A stretch of DNA of 64,000 nt from an uncultured Lachnospiraceae bacterium. GTDB lineage: Bacteria > Bacillota > Clostridia > Lachnospirales > Lachnospiraceae. The notes beneath the pieces are model-generated. The model did not search any database. It was given only the letters and a program-made list of their open reading frames with translations, and was not told where the DNA came from. Positions 44,220 to 53,415 of the stretch are shown here, piece by piece (positions within the stretch are counted from its first letter, which is position 1; every line of letters begins with the position of its first letter). Position numbers and translations under genes: made by a program. Location: assembly GCA_934401915.1 (NCBI GenBank), contig CAKRSV010000004.1, positions 242,847 through 306,846 on the forward strand, in the 5' to 3' direction.

Positions 44220-45748
44220 GAAAGATATTACATTACGCATTAAACAGAGCAGTGGTGATCGGACTGATCGTCGCCCTGCAGGTTGGATTTTTCCTGTTGG
44301 AAATCTTCCGCTTTGGCAATTATTACGTGGAGATCGCCTTTGTGCTGCGTTTTATCAGCTTTGCAGCGGTGGTGCATCTGATCGTCAAGCCTGCCAATCC
44401 GGCGGTGAAGCTGGCGTGGGTGGTCCCGATCCTGGTGTTTCCGCTCCTTGGGGGCGTACTGTACCTTGCGTTCGGCCATGTCATCATTCCGCGGAAGCTG
44501 CGAGGCAATATGCGCCGCACGGACGAGCTGGTTCGAAACAGCCTGTCACAGGATATGCACGTGCTGAGCGAGATCCAGAAGGAGAATATCCAGGCGGCGA
44601 ACCAGTGCAACTATCTGTTGTCCTACACCGGGATGCCCGTATGGAAAAATGGAAAAGACCAGTATTTTGAGGACGGACTTCCCTACTGGAAGGCGCTTCT
44701 GGAGGATCTGGAAAAGGCAGAGAAGTTTATTTTTCTGGAGTACTTTATCCTCGGGGAAGGCACAATGTGGAATACGGTGCTTGAAGTGTTGGAGCGGAAG
44801 GTCAAGGAAGGCGTCGAGGTACGTCTGATCTATGACGATGTGGGAAGCGTGTTTATCCTTCCCAAGAAGTACAATGAGATCATGGAGTCGAAGGGGATCA
44901 GGTGCGTGGCGTTCAATCGGTTGGTGCCGCTGATGAGCCTGATTCTCAACAACCGGGATCACCGGAAGATCGTGGTGATCGATGGCAGGGTCGGCTATAC
45001 CGGCGGGATCAACATGGCGGATGAGTACATCAATTACCGGCATCCCTACGGAGATCACTGGAAGGACGCCGGCATCCGGATCGAAGGAGAGGCGGTCTGG
45101 AATTTCACGGTCATGTTTTTGCAGATGTGGAATATGTCGCGCTATACGGAGGATGACTATACGCCGTACCGCCATGAGTTCAGGCAGGAGGAGACGGGAA
45201 AAGGATACCTTCAGCCGTATATGGACAGTCCGTTTGACGGGGAGGTGATCGGCGAGAATGTTTATCTCAACATCATAGGCTCCGCAAAGCGGTATGTCTA
45301 TATCTATACGCCCTATCTGATCACGGACAACGAGACGTACAGCGCGCTGAAGCTGGCGGCAAAGAGAGGGGTGGACGTGCGGATCGTGACGCCGGAGGTG
45401 CCGGATAAGAAGTCGATCTTCTGGCTGACGCAGTCGAACTATCAGAACCTGATCGAGGCAGGAGTCCACATCTATCAGTACCTGCCAGGTTTCATCCATT
45501 CGAAATGCGTGCTGTGCGACGATGAGATCGCGACGGTGGGGACGATCAACTTTGATTACCGGAGCTTTTATCATCATTTTGAATGTGGTGTGCTGCTGTA
45601 CCGGACCGATACGGTAGAACAGCTCAAGAAGGATATGGAGGAGACGTTTGCTGTTTCCAGAGAGATGACGTTGGAATGGTGCCAGAAGAAGTTTATGAGG
45701 ACCAATGTGATCGGCCCTATCCTGAAATTGTTTTCACCGCTCCTGTAG
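44216..45748 (+). CDS. cls: cardiolipin synthase (PLD superfamily)
   Basis: A 510-aa membrane protein. Two N-terminal helices (about residues 10-35 and 62-85) precede two phospholipase D motifs: HRKIVVID in the middle (DHRKIVVIDGRVGYTGGIN) and HSKCVLCD near the end (FIHSKCVLCDDEIATVGTINFDYRSF). This is the ClsA-type layout. It joins two phosphatidylglycerols into cardiolipin. The start overlaps the previous stop, so it may be coupled to sufB expression. A PlsC gene follows by 46 nt, giving a lipid-synthesis pair. Confidence 0.93.
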   Translation: MRKILHYALNRAVVIGLIVALQVGFFLLEIFRFGNYYVEIAFVLRFISFAAVVHLIVKPANPAVKLAWVVPILVFPLLGGVLYLAFGHVIIPRKLRGNMRRTDELVRNSLSQDMHVLSEIQKENIQAANQCNYLLSYTGMPVWKNGKDQYFEDGLPYWKALLEDLEKAEKFIFLEYFILGEGTMWNTVLEVLERKVKEGVEVRLIYDDVGSVFILPKKYNEIMESKGIRCVAFNRLVPLMSLILNNRDHRKIVVIDGRVGYTGGINMADEYINYRHPYGDHWKDAGIRIEGEAVWNFTVMFLQMWNMSRYTEDDYTPYRHEFRQEETGKGYLQPYMDSPFDGEVIGENVYLNIIGSAKRYVYIYTPYLITDNETYSALKLAAKRGVDVRIVTPEVPDKKSIFWLTQSNYQNLIEAGVHIYQYLPGFIHSKCVLCDDEIATVGTINFDYRSFYHHFECGVLLYRTDTVEQLKKDMEETFAVSREMTLEWCQKKFMRTNVIGPILKLFSPLL

Positions 45749-45794
45749 CCGTGCAGGGCTGCCGGAGCAGCAGATAAAAGGAAAGTGAGAGAAT

Positions 45795-46508
45795 ATGTTA
45801 CGTTTTATACAGGTTATTGTGTGCAATCTTCCAAGGATCTATATGGTTCCAAGGATGGCATACAAGGCCAGACATACCGAAAAATACTCAGAGGAAAACC
45901 GCTATGCGTATGCAAGGCTGTTGATCAGCCGGATCATGCGTGCAGGACACATAACGACGAAGAAGTACGGGATGGAGAATCTTCCGGAAGAAGGCGGCTA
46001 CATCATGTTCCCGAACCATCAGGGAAAGTACGATGCGCTGGGGATCATGATCTCGCATGACAAGCCCTGTTCGGTCGTGATCGACGATGCAAAATCGCAC
46101 GGCATTGTGATCAGACAGTTTATCGACATGATCCAGGGAAAAAGACTCAAGAAGGATGATCTCAAGCAGTCGATCCGGATTATCCGGGAAGTGTCGGAGG
46201 AAGTGGGAAAAGGTCGCAGATTCATCATTTTTCCGGAGGGAGGATATCTGCACAACCATAATACGATGCGGGAATTTAAGCCGGGCTGCTTTAAGAGCGC
46301 AGTGAAGGCAAAGGCGCCGATCGTGCCGGTCGCGCTGGTCGATTCCTACAAGCCGTTTGAACTGTGGTCGCTGCGCCGGGTGGAGACGCAGGTGCATTTT
46401 TTGAAGGCGATCCCTTATGAAGAATATAAAGGTATGAATACGGTGGAGATTGCGGATCTTGTAAAAGGCAGGATCGCAAACAGACTGGACGAAGTTCTTG
46501 CAAATTAA
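45795..46508 (+). CDS. plsC: 1-acyl-glycerol-3-phosphate acyltransferase family (PlsC-like)
   Basis: A 237-aa acyltransferase. The catalytic NHxxxxD motif is FPNHQGKYDALGI, the substrate site is IIFPEGGYLHNHN, and IVPVALVDSYKPF follows. It has one weak hydrophobic N-terminal segment. The enzyme would acylate lysophosphatidic acid to phosphatidic acid, supplying the lipid used for cardiolipin by the neighbour. The symbol is by family, because several paralogues usually exist. A terminator follows at once. Confidence 0.85.
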   Translation: MLRFIQVIVCNLPRIYMVPRMAYKARHTEKYSEENRYAYARLLISRIMRAGHITTKKYGMENLPEEGGYIMFPNHQGKYDALGIMISHDKPCSVVIDDAKSHGIVIRQFIDMIQGKRLKKDDLKQSIRIIREVSEEVGKGRRFIIFPEGGYLHNHNTMREFKPGCFKSAVKAKAPIVPVALVDSYKPFELWSLRRVETQVHFLKAIPYEEYKGMNTVEIADLVKGRIANRLDEVLAN

Positions 46509-46513
46509 GAGAT

Positions 46514-46550
46514 AGAAAGATGCTGTTATACGCGCAGCATCTTTCTTTTG
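46514..46550. terminator. bidirectional terminator between plsC and tmcAL
   Basis: AGAAAGATGCTG (46514-46525) pairs perfectly with CAGCATCTTTCT (46535-46546), followed by TTTG on the + strand. The second arm lies in the last codons of tmcAL. Confidence 0.85.
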
Positions 46551-47773
46551 TATTCGTTTGCCGGACAGCCGGTACGGTCGGTCGTAAACTTGTTCTGTAC
46601 GACGCTCTCGTAAATATGGCTTGCGTAGATATCCTTTTCCAGCATCTTTTTGCCGGTATCCGACAGAAGAGCCGGTGCGTCTGCCAGCTTGGAGAGAAGC
46701 GGGATGCTGCTTTTTTCCTTGATGGCGGAAAGAAGCGCAGAGGCTTCCTTACAGAAACCGAGCATCCGGGCATAGGCGACATAGTCCTCTGAGCGGAACT
46801 GCATAAGAGAAGCGTTGTCCATGCGAAGGAGAATGTGCATCATGCTCCGCGCGATGCGCGTGTAGGTGCGGTCTTTTGTCTTGAGAAGCTCACAGAAGCC
46901 GGAGAACGAGCGGTAATCCGGAAGCAGCCTGACAATCCGGTCGGAGAGCGCTTCGTCGATATCCGGGTGCGTTTCAAAGCCGGATTCCTGCTCAGACAGA
47001 AGCTGGTAATGCAGAAGCAGGGAAAAGTCATCGGCAAAAACAGGAAGGCTGACGCCGATATTCTGCTCCATCAGACGGTAGGATTCCGGGGGAAGCTGGC
47101 CCTTGATGGATTCCAGGGACGTGGAGGCTGCCAGAGCCTCGCGGATCGCCAGAGCCGAACAAAAGGAAGTGGAGATGCTCGCGTCGTGATAGCTTGCACC
47201 GTTCCGGGACAGTGTATAAGGCGTGATCGCACTGTTTCGGCGCAGAAGTGCTTTGCAGTATTCGATGCCAAGAATATTGTTCGGCGTTTTCAGCGTCTTG
47301 ATGTGCGCAGAAAGCGCCGGATTGTCGGCGATCAGTGCGGCGCTTCGGGCGATCGGATAGGAGGTGCCATCCTTCATGCGCTGCCGGAGTGTCTGCCGGA
47401 ATACGGGGCTTTCCTCCAAAAGGCTGTGAGCGAACTGCATCAGAAGCTGGATATCGCCACATTCGCTCCCGAAGCAGATGCTGTCGACGACGCCGAGACG
47501 GTCGAGCAGGGCGATCGCGCCGGATGCAAAGTGTTCTGCGCTGCCGAGCGAATAGTACACGGGCAGCTCCAGCACCAGATCCGCGCCGCTGTACAGGGCG
47601 GCCTCCGCACGCGTGTACTTATCCATCAGGGCCGGCGCGCCGCGCTGGACGAAATCACCGCTCATCACAACGATACAGTGATCGGCTCCGGTCAGTTCCT
47701 TTGCCCGGGCGATATGATAGGCATGACCGTTGTGAAAGGGATTGTATTCTGCAATGATTCCGACTGTTTTCAT
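46526..47773 (-). CDS. tmcAL: tRNA(Met) cytidine acetate ligase TmcAL
   Basis: A 415-aa enzyme (formerly YlbM) that uses acetate and ATP to make N4-acetylcytidine at the wobble base of elongator tRNA(Met). The nucleotidyltransferase-like start GIIAEYNPFHNGHAYHIARAKELTGADHCIVVMSGDFVQRG is diagnostic, followed by GADLVLELPVYYSLGSAE. The full length is kept. It is the only - strand gene between 27.3 and 64 kb. A purine-rich site (AAAGTGAG) precedes the ATG. Confidence 0.93.
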   Translation of the reverse strand: MKTVGIIAEYNPFHNGHAYHIARAKELTGADHCIVVMSGDFVQRGAPALMDKYTRAEAALYSGADLVLELPVYYSLGSAEHFASGAIALLDRLGVVDSICFGSECGDIQLLMQFAHSLLEESPVFRQTLRQRMKDGTSYPIARSAALIADNPALSAHIKTLKTPNNILGIEYCKALLRRNSAITPYTLSRNGASYHDASISTSFCSALAIREALAASTSLESIKGQLPPESYRLMEQNIGVSLPVFADDFSLLLHYQLLSEQESGFETHPDIDEALSDRIVRLLPDYRSFSGFCELLKTKDRTYTRIARSMMHILLRMDNASLMQFRSEDYVAYARMLGFCKEASALLSAIKEKSSIPLLSKLADAPALLSDTGKKMLEKDIYASHIYESVVQNKFTTDRTGCPANEYKRKMLRV

Positions 47774-47971
47774 GCTTGGCTCACTTTCTTTTTTTCTGCT
47801 ATCATAGCATATTCCCCGGGGAAACTCAACGACAGAGTTACAAAAGCAAACCGAAGGAAACCATCAGGAAACCGGCAGGAGAAGATTTGACCGCCGCAAA
47901 CGCGGAGAAAAACAGTATAGCCTTTCAAAAGGGGGAGAAAATAAGAAATGAGAAAACCTGTCCGTCACAGG

Positions 47972-48000
47972 TTGCAAAACTGGATAATCTTTAATATAAT
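47972..48000 (+). promoter_or_regulatory. promoter of the lipoprotein gene with overlapping inverted repeat
   Basis: TTGCAA (47972-47977) and TATAAT (47995-48000) are 17 nt apart. AACCTG (47955-47960) and CAGGTT (47968-47973) form an inverted repeat that touches the -35, a possible operator. A second repeat, GACCgaatatGGTC, lies at about 48012-48025 downstream. Confidence 0.65.
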
Positions 48001-48057
48001 GATAACGATTCGACCGAATATGGTCAAATCAGGGTGAAAACTCGGAGAGGACAGAAT

Positions 48058-48693
48058 ATGCGAAAAGGAAGAGCAGTGCTGGCTGCCTTGCTGCTGGCTG
48101 CGGTGGCAGTCGGCTGTGGTGAGGAGAGCGGGACACAGATCAGTGAGATTTCCATTACCAGGGAGGGCGAGGTCAGCCATCACATCGTTGGAACGTTTGA
48201 CCAGAGCTATTATGATAAAGAAGGGTTGGAAAAGCTGACAGCACAGCGGGTAGAATCCTATTGCAGCGAAAAGGGGCCGGACAGCGTTACGGTCGGTTCG
48301 CTGGAAGAGAAGGATGGAACGATCTCGATCAAGATGGAATATCAGAGCACGGCGGATTACGCGGCCTTTAACAACAGGCAGCTTTTCGACGGAACCGTGG
48401 AGGAGGCAGAGGAAGCCGGGTATAAACTGGATGAGGTGGCGCTTGTCTCTCTTGACAGGAAGCCGTTTGAGCCGGGCGATATCGACGGGTTCGAGACCAT
48501 GTCCGTTGCCATCATCGAGACGGCGCCGGACGAGCAGCTGAAGGTGAACGTGCCGGGGAAGGTACTCTATATAAACCAGACGGCAGAAAACAGCGTAGAG
48601 GTTGCAGCGGACGGAAAGAAGAGCGTGAAGATACAGGGAAAAGAAGATCCTGCAGAAGAGGGAAACGTTCTTTCTTATATTATCTACAAGTAG
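48058..48693 (+). CDS. lipoprotein of unknown function
   Basis: A 211-aa exported lipoprotein. The signal is KGRAVLAALLLAAVAVGCGEE, with Cys near residue 19 as the acylated residue. The mature part is acidic with a repeated alpha/beta feel (SHHIVGTFDQSYYDKEGLEKLT, then DGTISIKMEYQSTADYAAFNN). I do not recognise the domain. ATG 48058 is used because CGGAGAGG lies before it. It has a good promoter and is followed 51 nt later by glyS, with a small CCTGCC/GGCAGG hairpin between. Confidence 0.7.
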   Translation: MRKGRAVLAALLLAAVAVGCGEESGTQISEISITREGEVSHHIVGTFDQSYYDKEGLEKLTAQRVESYCSEKGPDSVTVGSLEEKDGTISIKMEYQSTADYAAFNNRQLFDGTVEEAEEAGYKLDEVALVSLDRKPFEPGDIDGFETMSVAIIETAPDEQLKVNVPGKVLYINQTAENSVEVAADGKKSVKIQGKEDPAEEGNVLSYIIYK

Positions 48694-48743
48694 AGCTAAG
48701 AACCTGCCATCCGGGCAGGAGAAAATAGAAAGGTGTATACGAT

Positions 48744-50132
48744 ATGGAAAAGACGATGGAGAAAATTGTAGCGTTGGCGAAGGCGAGAGGATTTGTTTAT
48801 CCCGGATCCGAGATTTACGGCGGACTGGCGAACACCTGGGATTATGGAAATCTTGGCGTGGAGCTGAAGAACAACGTAAAGAGAGCATGGTGGCAGAAGT
48901 TTGTACAGGAGAATCCGTACAACGTAGGTGTGGACTGCGCCATCCTGATGAACCCGCAGACATGGGTCGCATCCGGACATCTGGGCGGCTTCTCAGATCC
49001 GCTGATGGACTGTAAGGAATGTCATGAGCGTTTCCGTGCGGACAAGATCATAGAGGACTACTGCGAGGAGAAGGGGATTACGCTGGAGGATTCCGTTGAC
49101 GGCTGGAGCCAGGAGAAGATGAAGAGCTTCATCGACGAGCACAATGTTCCCTGTCCGAGCTGCGGCAAGCACAATTTTACAGACATCCGTCAGTTCAACC
49201 TGATGTTCAAGACCTTTCAGGGCGTTACCGAGGACGCCAAAAATACCGTTTATCTCAGACCGGAGACGGCGCAGGGTATTTTTGTCAACTTCAAGAACGT
49301 ACAGAGAACATCCCGCAAGAAAGTTCCATTTGGTATCGCGCAGATCGGTAAATCCTTCCGAAACGAGATCACGCCCGGTAACTTTACTTTCCGTACCAGA
49401 GAGTTTGAGCAGATGGAGCTGGAATTCTTCTGTGAGCCCGGAACGGATCTGGAGTGGTTCCAGTACTGGAGAAGTTTCTGCCGCGACTGGCTGCTTTCCC
49501 TTGGCATGAAGGAGGAAGAGCTGCGTCTGAGAGATCATGATCCGGCAGAGCTTGCATTCTACAGCAAGGCGACGACAGACTTCGAGTTCCTGTTCCCGTT
49601 CGGCTGGGGAGAACTCTGGGGAATCGCAGACAGAACGGACTACGACCTGACCCAGCATCAGAATACCTCAGGTGAGGATATGTCCTACTTCGATGATACG
49701 AAGAATGAAAAATATATCCCTTACGTGATCGAGCCGTCCCTCGGTGCAGACCGTGTGGTACTGGCATTCCTCTGCGCGGCTTACGACGAGGAGGAGATCG
49801 GCGAGGGAGACATGCGTACGGTGCTTCATTTCCATCCGGCGCTTGCCCCTGTGAAGATCGGCGTACTGCCCCTGTCCAAGAAGTTAAACGAGGGCGCAGA
49901 GAAGATCTATACACAGCTTTCCAAGAAATATAACTGCGAGTTCGACGACAGAGGAAATATCGGTAAGAGATACCGCCGTCAGGATGAGATCGGTACACCG
50001 TTCTGCGTTACATACGATTTCGATTCGGAGACGGACAACTGCGTAACAGTCAGATTCCGCGATACCATGGAGCAGGAGCGTGTTGCGATCGCAGAGCTGG
50101 ACAATTATTTTGCAGACAAGTTTACTTTTTAA
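48744..50132 (+). CDS. glyS: glycyl-tRNA synthetase, dimeric type
   Basis: A 462-aa class II synthetase (single-chain alpha2 type, also called GlyQS or GRS1). Motifs are [29 protein letters not shown] at the start, [24 protein letters not shown], motif 2 [29 protein letters not shown] and motif 3 [16 protein letters not shown]. The anticodon-binding domain is at about 360-462. AGAAAGG lies upstream. No T-box leader is visible in the short gap. Confidence 0.97.
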   Translation: MEKTMEKIVALAKARGFVYPGSEIYGGLANTWDYGNLGVELKNNVKRAWWQKFVQENPYNVGVDCAILMNPQTWVASGHLGGFSDPLMDCKECHERFRADKIIEDYCEEKGITLEDSVDGWSQEKMKSFIDEHNVPCPSCGKHNFTDIRQFNLMFKTFQGVTEDAKNTVYLRPETAQGIFVNFKNVQRTSRKKVPFGIAQIGKSFRNEITPGNFTFRTREFEQMELEFFCEPGTDLEWFQYWRSFCRDWLLSLGMKEEELRLRDHDPAELAFYSKATTDFEFLFPFGWGELWGIADRTDYDLTQHQNTSGEDMSYFDDTKNEKYIPYVIEPSLGADRVVLAFLCAAYDEEEIGEGDMRTVLHFHPALAPVKIGVLPLSKKLNEGAEKIYTQLSKKYNCEFDDRGNIGKRYRRQDEIGTPFCVTYDFDSETDNCVTVRFRDTMEQERVAIAELDNYFADKFTF

Positions 50133-50233
50133 GAGCAAACTGGAATATTACGGATGCGTTGAACCGTAAGACCGTAACCGCAGGAACAGTTACCGGAATT
50201 TAAAATATATGCAACGCAGAAATGGTGAGACAG

Positions 50234-52888
50234 ATGAGACAATTCACTTCAGATGAACTGAGAAAAAACTGGAAACAATTTTATATCGACCGCGGACACG
50301 TAGATGTTGGAGCCGTTTCGCTTGTGTCGGACGGATCGACAGGCGTGCTTTTCAATGTGGCTGGAATGCAGCCGCTGATGCCGTACCTGCTGGGACAGAA
50401 GCACCCGCTGGGGACAAGACTTTGCAACGTGCAGGGCTGTGTGCGTACCAACGACATTGATTCCGTCGGAGATAAGAGTCATGTGACCTTCTTTGAGATG
50501 ATGGGAAGCTGGAGCCTTGGAGACTATTTTAAGAAAGAACGGTGTCAGTGGAGCTTTGAGCTGCTGACAGAGGTATTCGGCTTTGACGCAGACCATCTTG
50601 CAGCGACGGTGTTTGCGGGTGACGAGAATGCGCCCAGGGACGAGGAGGGCGCACAGTACCGTATCGCCTCCGGTTTTAAGAAAGAGAATATTTATTACCT
50701 TCCCGCAGAAGATAACTGGTGGGGACTGGAATACGGTCCCTGCGGTCCGGACAGTGAGATGTTCTATGTCGCTGACAGACCGGACTGCGGTCCGGACTGC
50801 GGTCCCGGCTGCCACTGCGGCAAGTATACAGAGCTTGGAAACGATGTGTTCATGCAGTATGAGAAGCATCACGACGGCCATCTGACGCCGCTCAAACAGA
50901 AGAATGTAGATACCGGTTGGGGACTGGAGCGTATTCTGGCATTCCTGAACGGAACAAGAGACGTTTACCGGATCGACCTGTTTGCACCGGTGATCGCTTA
51001 TATCGAGAAGGTATCCGGGACAAAATATGAGGAGGACGAGAAGCTGACCAGATCCATGCGTATTCTGGCAGACCACATCCGTACCAGCGTGATGCTGATC
51101 GGAGATGAGGCGAAGCTCCTGCCCTCCAATGTAGGAGCCGGATATGTCCTGCGCCGTCTGATCCGCCGTGCCGTGAGACATGGAAGGATGCTGAATCTGA
51201 AGACCGAAGATCTGCTTACGATCGCGGAGATGTATATTGACGATATCTATGCGGAGAGTTATCCGCTTCTCGTTAAGAATAAAGAATTTGTCCTTACAGA
51301 GCTGAAAAAGGAGATCAACCGTTTCGAGAGCACTCTGGAAAACGGTATGAAGGAATTCCGGAAGATCCTGAAACAGAAGCAGGAGACCGGTTTAAAAGAG
51401 CTGGACGGCAATTCGGCATTTTATCTGTATGACACCTTCGGTTTCCCGATCGAGCTCACGGTAGAGCTTGCGGAGGAAGAGGGCTTGAAGGTTGACGAGG
51501 ACGGCTTCGCAAAGGCGATGGAGGAACAGAAGCAGAAGGCGAGAGAAAACCAGAGCTTTGCCGCAAAACTTTCCAACGATACGGCGCTGTATGATGAGCT
51601 GGATGCTTCGGTAGTCAGTGAATTTATAGGTTACGATACCTTGAAGGCAGAGAGCACGATCACTGCCATGAGCGCGGAGGGCGCCTGGCAGGAGACTTTG
51701 ACAGAAGGCGAAGAGGGAACGATCATCACTTTAAAGACACCGTTCTATGCTACCATGGGTGGACAGAAGGGCGATCACGGTGTGATCCGGACGGCAGACG
51801 GAACCTTTGAGGTGACAGATACCGTGAAACTTCCCGGTGGAAGGATCGGTCATGTCGGCAGAGTTGTTTCCGGCAAGATCGAAAAGAACGCGAAGGCAGA
51901 GCTGGAGGTCAATGCACTCAACAGGGATAACACCTGTAAGAACCACAGTGCGACGCATCTGCTGCAGGGTGCGCTGCGCGAGGTGCTCGGCGACCACGTA
52001 GAACAGTCCGGTTCCTATCAGGATGGGGAGAGAACCCGTTTCGACTTCTCCCATTCGGCAGCGATGACACCCGATGAACTCAGACGGGTTGAGCAGATCG
52101 TCAATGAGAAGATCGCAGAGAATCTGCCGGTCGAGACAAAGATCATGTCCATCGAAGAAGCGAAAAAGACAGGCGCGATGGCGTTGTTCGGTGAAAAGTA
52201 CGGCGATACCGTGCGCGTGGTAGAGATGGGAGAATTCTCGAAGGAACTCTGCGGTGGTACGCATGTAAAGAATACGGGGCTGATCGGTTCCTTTAAGATC
52301 CTTTCGGAATCCGGTGTTGCGGCTGGTGTGAGACGTATCGAGGCAGTTACCGGCAGCAATGTGACCGCCTACTATCAGAAGCTGGAAGAGGAATTGAACG
52401 CAGCAGCGAAGGTGCTGAAAACAAGTCCGTCCAACCTTCTGGAGAGATGTGAACATCTGCTTGCAGAACTGAAAGCGCTCCAGAGCGAAAATGAATCCTT
52501 AAAGAGCAAGGCTGCCAAGGACGCGCTGGGCGACGTTATGGATCAGGTTCAGAAGATAAAGGGCGTGAAGCTGCTCGCTGTAAAGGTTGCAGACGTCGAT
52601 ATGAACGGTCTGCGCGAGCTGGGCGATCAGCTCAAGGAGAAGCTGGGCGACGGAGTGGTCGTGCTTGCATCCGATAAGGACGGCAAGGTCAATCTGATCG
52701 CGATGGCTACTGACGGCGCGATGGGCAGGGGCGCACATGCCGGCAATCTGATCAAGGGAATCGCCGCACTTGTAGGCGGCGGTGGCGGCGGACGTCCGAA
52801 CATGGCACAGGCGGGCGGAAAGAATCCGGCTGGCATGGACAGTGCGATCGAGGCGTGCGCAAAGGTGCTGGAAGGCCAGATTTCCTAG
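50234..52888 (+). CDS. alaS: alanyl-tRNA synthetase
   Basis: An 884-aa enzyme when started at ATG 50234. An ATG at 50222 gives 888 aa, and neither has a strong ribosome binding site, but homologues start close to RQFTSDELRKNWKQFY. The aminoacylation core has VRTNDIDSVGDKSHVTFFEMMGSWSLGDYFK. The editing domain carries the zinc ligands CKNHSATHLLQGAL and CGGTHVKNTGLIGSF, and the C-terminal DHHA1-type domain ends GGGGGGRPNMAQAGG. A short insertion rich in Cys (DCGPDCGPGCHCGK, about residues 180-195) lies in the catalytic half, as in other Clostridia and probably zinc binding. The 100-nt gap before it has no T-box. Confidence 0.97.
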   Translation: MRQFTSDELRKNWKQFYIDRGHVDVGAVSLVSDGSTGVLFNVAGMQPLMPYLLGQKHPLGTRLCNVQGCVRTNDIDSVGDKSHVTFFEMMGSWSLGDYFKKERCQWSFELLTEVFGFDADHLAATVFAGDENAPRDEEGAQYRIASGFKKENIYYLPAEDNWWGLEYGPCGPDSEMFYVADRPDCGPDCGPGCHCGKYTELGNDVFMQYEKHHDGHLTPLKQKNVDTGWGLERILAFLNGTRDVYRIDLFAPVIAYIEKVSGTKYEEDEKLTRSMRILADHIRTSVMLIGDEAKLLPSNVGAGYVLRRLIRRAVRHGRMLNLKTEDLLTIAEMYIDDIYAESYPLLVKNKEFVLTELKKEINRFESTLENGMKEFRKILKQKQETGLKELDGNSAFYLYDTFGFPIELTVELAEEEGLKVDEDGFAKAMEEQKQKARENQSFAAKLSNDTALYDELDASVVSEFIGYDTLKAESTITAMSAEGAWQETLTEGEEGTIITLKTPFYATMGGQKGDHGVIRTADGTFEVTDTVKLPGGRIGHVGRVVSGKIEKNAKAELEVNALNRDNTCKNHSATHLLQGALREVLGDHVEQSGSYQDGERTRFDFSHSAAMTPDELRRVEQIVNEKIAENLPVETKIMSIEEAKKTGAMALFGEKYGDTVRVVEMGEFSKELCGGTHVKNTGLIGSFKILSESGVAAGVRRIEAVTGSNVTAYYQKLEEELNAAAKVLKTSPSNLLERCEHLLAELKALQSENESLKSKAAKDALGDVMDQVQKIKGVKLLAVKVADVDMNGLRELGDQLKEKLGDGVVVLASDKDGKVNLIAMATDGAMGRGAHAGNLIKGIAALVGGGGGGRPNMAQAGGKNPAGMDSAIEACAKVLEGQIS

Positions 52889-52937
52889 GATTTTCGGGCA
52901 GAAAAAGAAATTATTTTGTAAATATTTCATTTTAGAG

Positions 52938-52965
52938 TTGACGCATAACCAAAATGTGGTATAAT
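52938..52965 (+). promoter_or_regulatory. rpsU promoter
   Basis: TTGACG (52938-52943) and consensus TATAAT (52960-52965) are 16 nt apart, about 78 nt before the rpsU start. Confidence 0.78.
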
Positions 52966-53042
52966 CATTGTTGTGTGTGAGTACAAAATAACCCAATCAG
53001 TCAAGATACTTGTTAGGGACTGAAGGGAGGTCAGGTGCGAGA

Positions 53043-53219
53043 ATGTCAAATGTTATCGTAAAAGAAAACGAAACTTTGGATAGTGCATTACGTCGTTTCA
53101 AGAGAAGCTGCGCTAAGGCAGGTATCCAGCAGGAGATTCGTAAAAGAGAGCATTACGAGAAACCTAGCGTAAGACGTAAGAAAAAGTCTGAAGCAGCTAG
53201 AAAGCGTAAATACAACTAA
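53043..53219 (+). CDS. rpsU: 30S ribosomal protein S21
   Basis: A 58-aa basic ribosomal protein ([26 protein letters not shown], ending [15 protein letters not shown]). ATG 53043 fits the family start, and GGGAGG lies upstream. A strong promoter and two terminators frame it, so it is probably transcribed alone and at high level. S21 sits near the 16S 3' end and helps initiation. Confidence 0.96.
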   Translation: MSNVIVKENETLDSALRRFKRSCAKAGIQQEIRKREHYEKPSVRRKKKSEAARKRKYN

Positions 53220-53233
53220 TCAGTAATCATGAA

Positions 53234-53267
53234 GCGGACTCGAAAGATAATTTCGGGTCTGTTTTTT
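53234..53267 (+). terminator. rpsU terminator
   Basis: GCGGACTCGAAA (53234-53245) pairs with TTTCGGGTCTGT (53251-53262) with wobbles, followed by six T residues. Confidence 0.85.
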
Positions 53268-53303
53268 ATATGTTTATATTTAAGAAAATGTTCGTAAGAG
53301 GTG

Positions 53304-53329
53304 GAAAAATGTTCGCCGGAGCATTTTTT
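53304..53329 (+). terminator. second terminator-like hairpin after rpsU
   Basis: AAAAATGTTC (53304-53313) pairs with GAGCATTTTT (53318-53327) around GCCG, with seven T residues in all. Confidence 0.6.
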
Positions 53330-53415
53330 TATCCGTGATGGAAAGGCATATTTTGGTATATCAGCGCCCTGTGAAGAATATGTATGATACAGAATAACGC
53401 AGGGGAGTGACTCAT

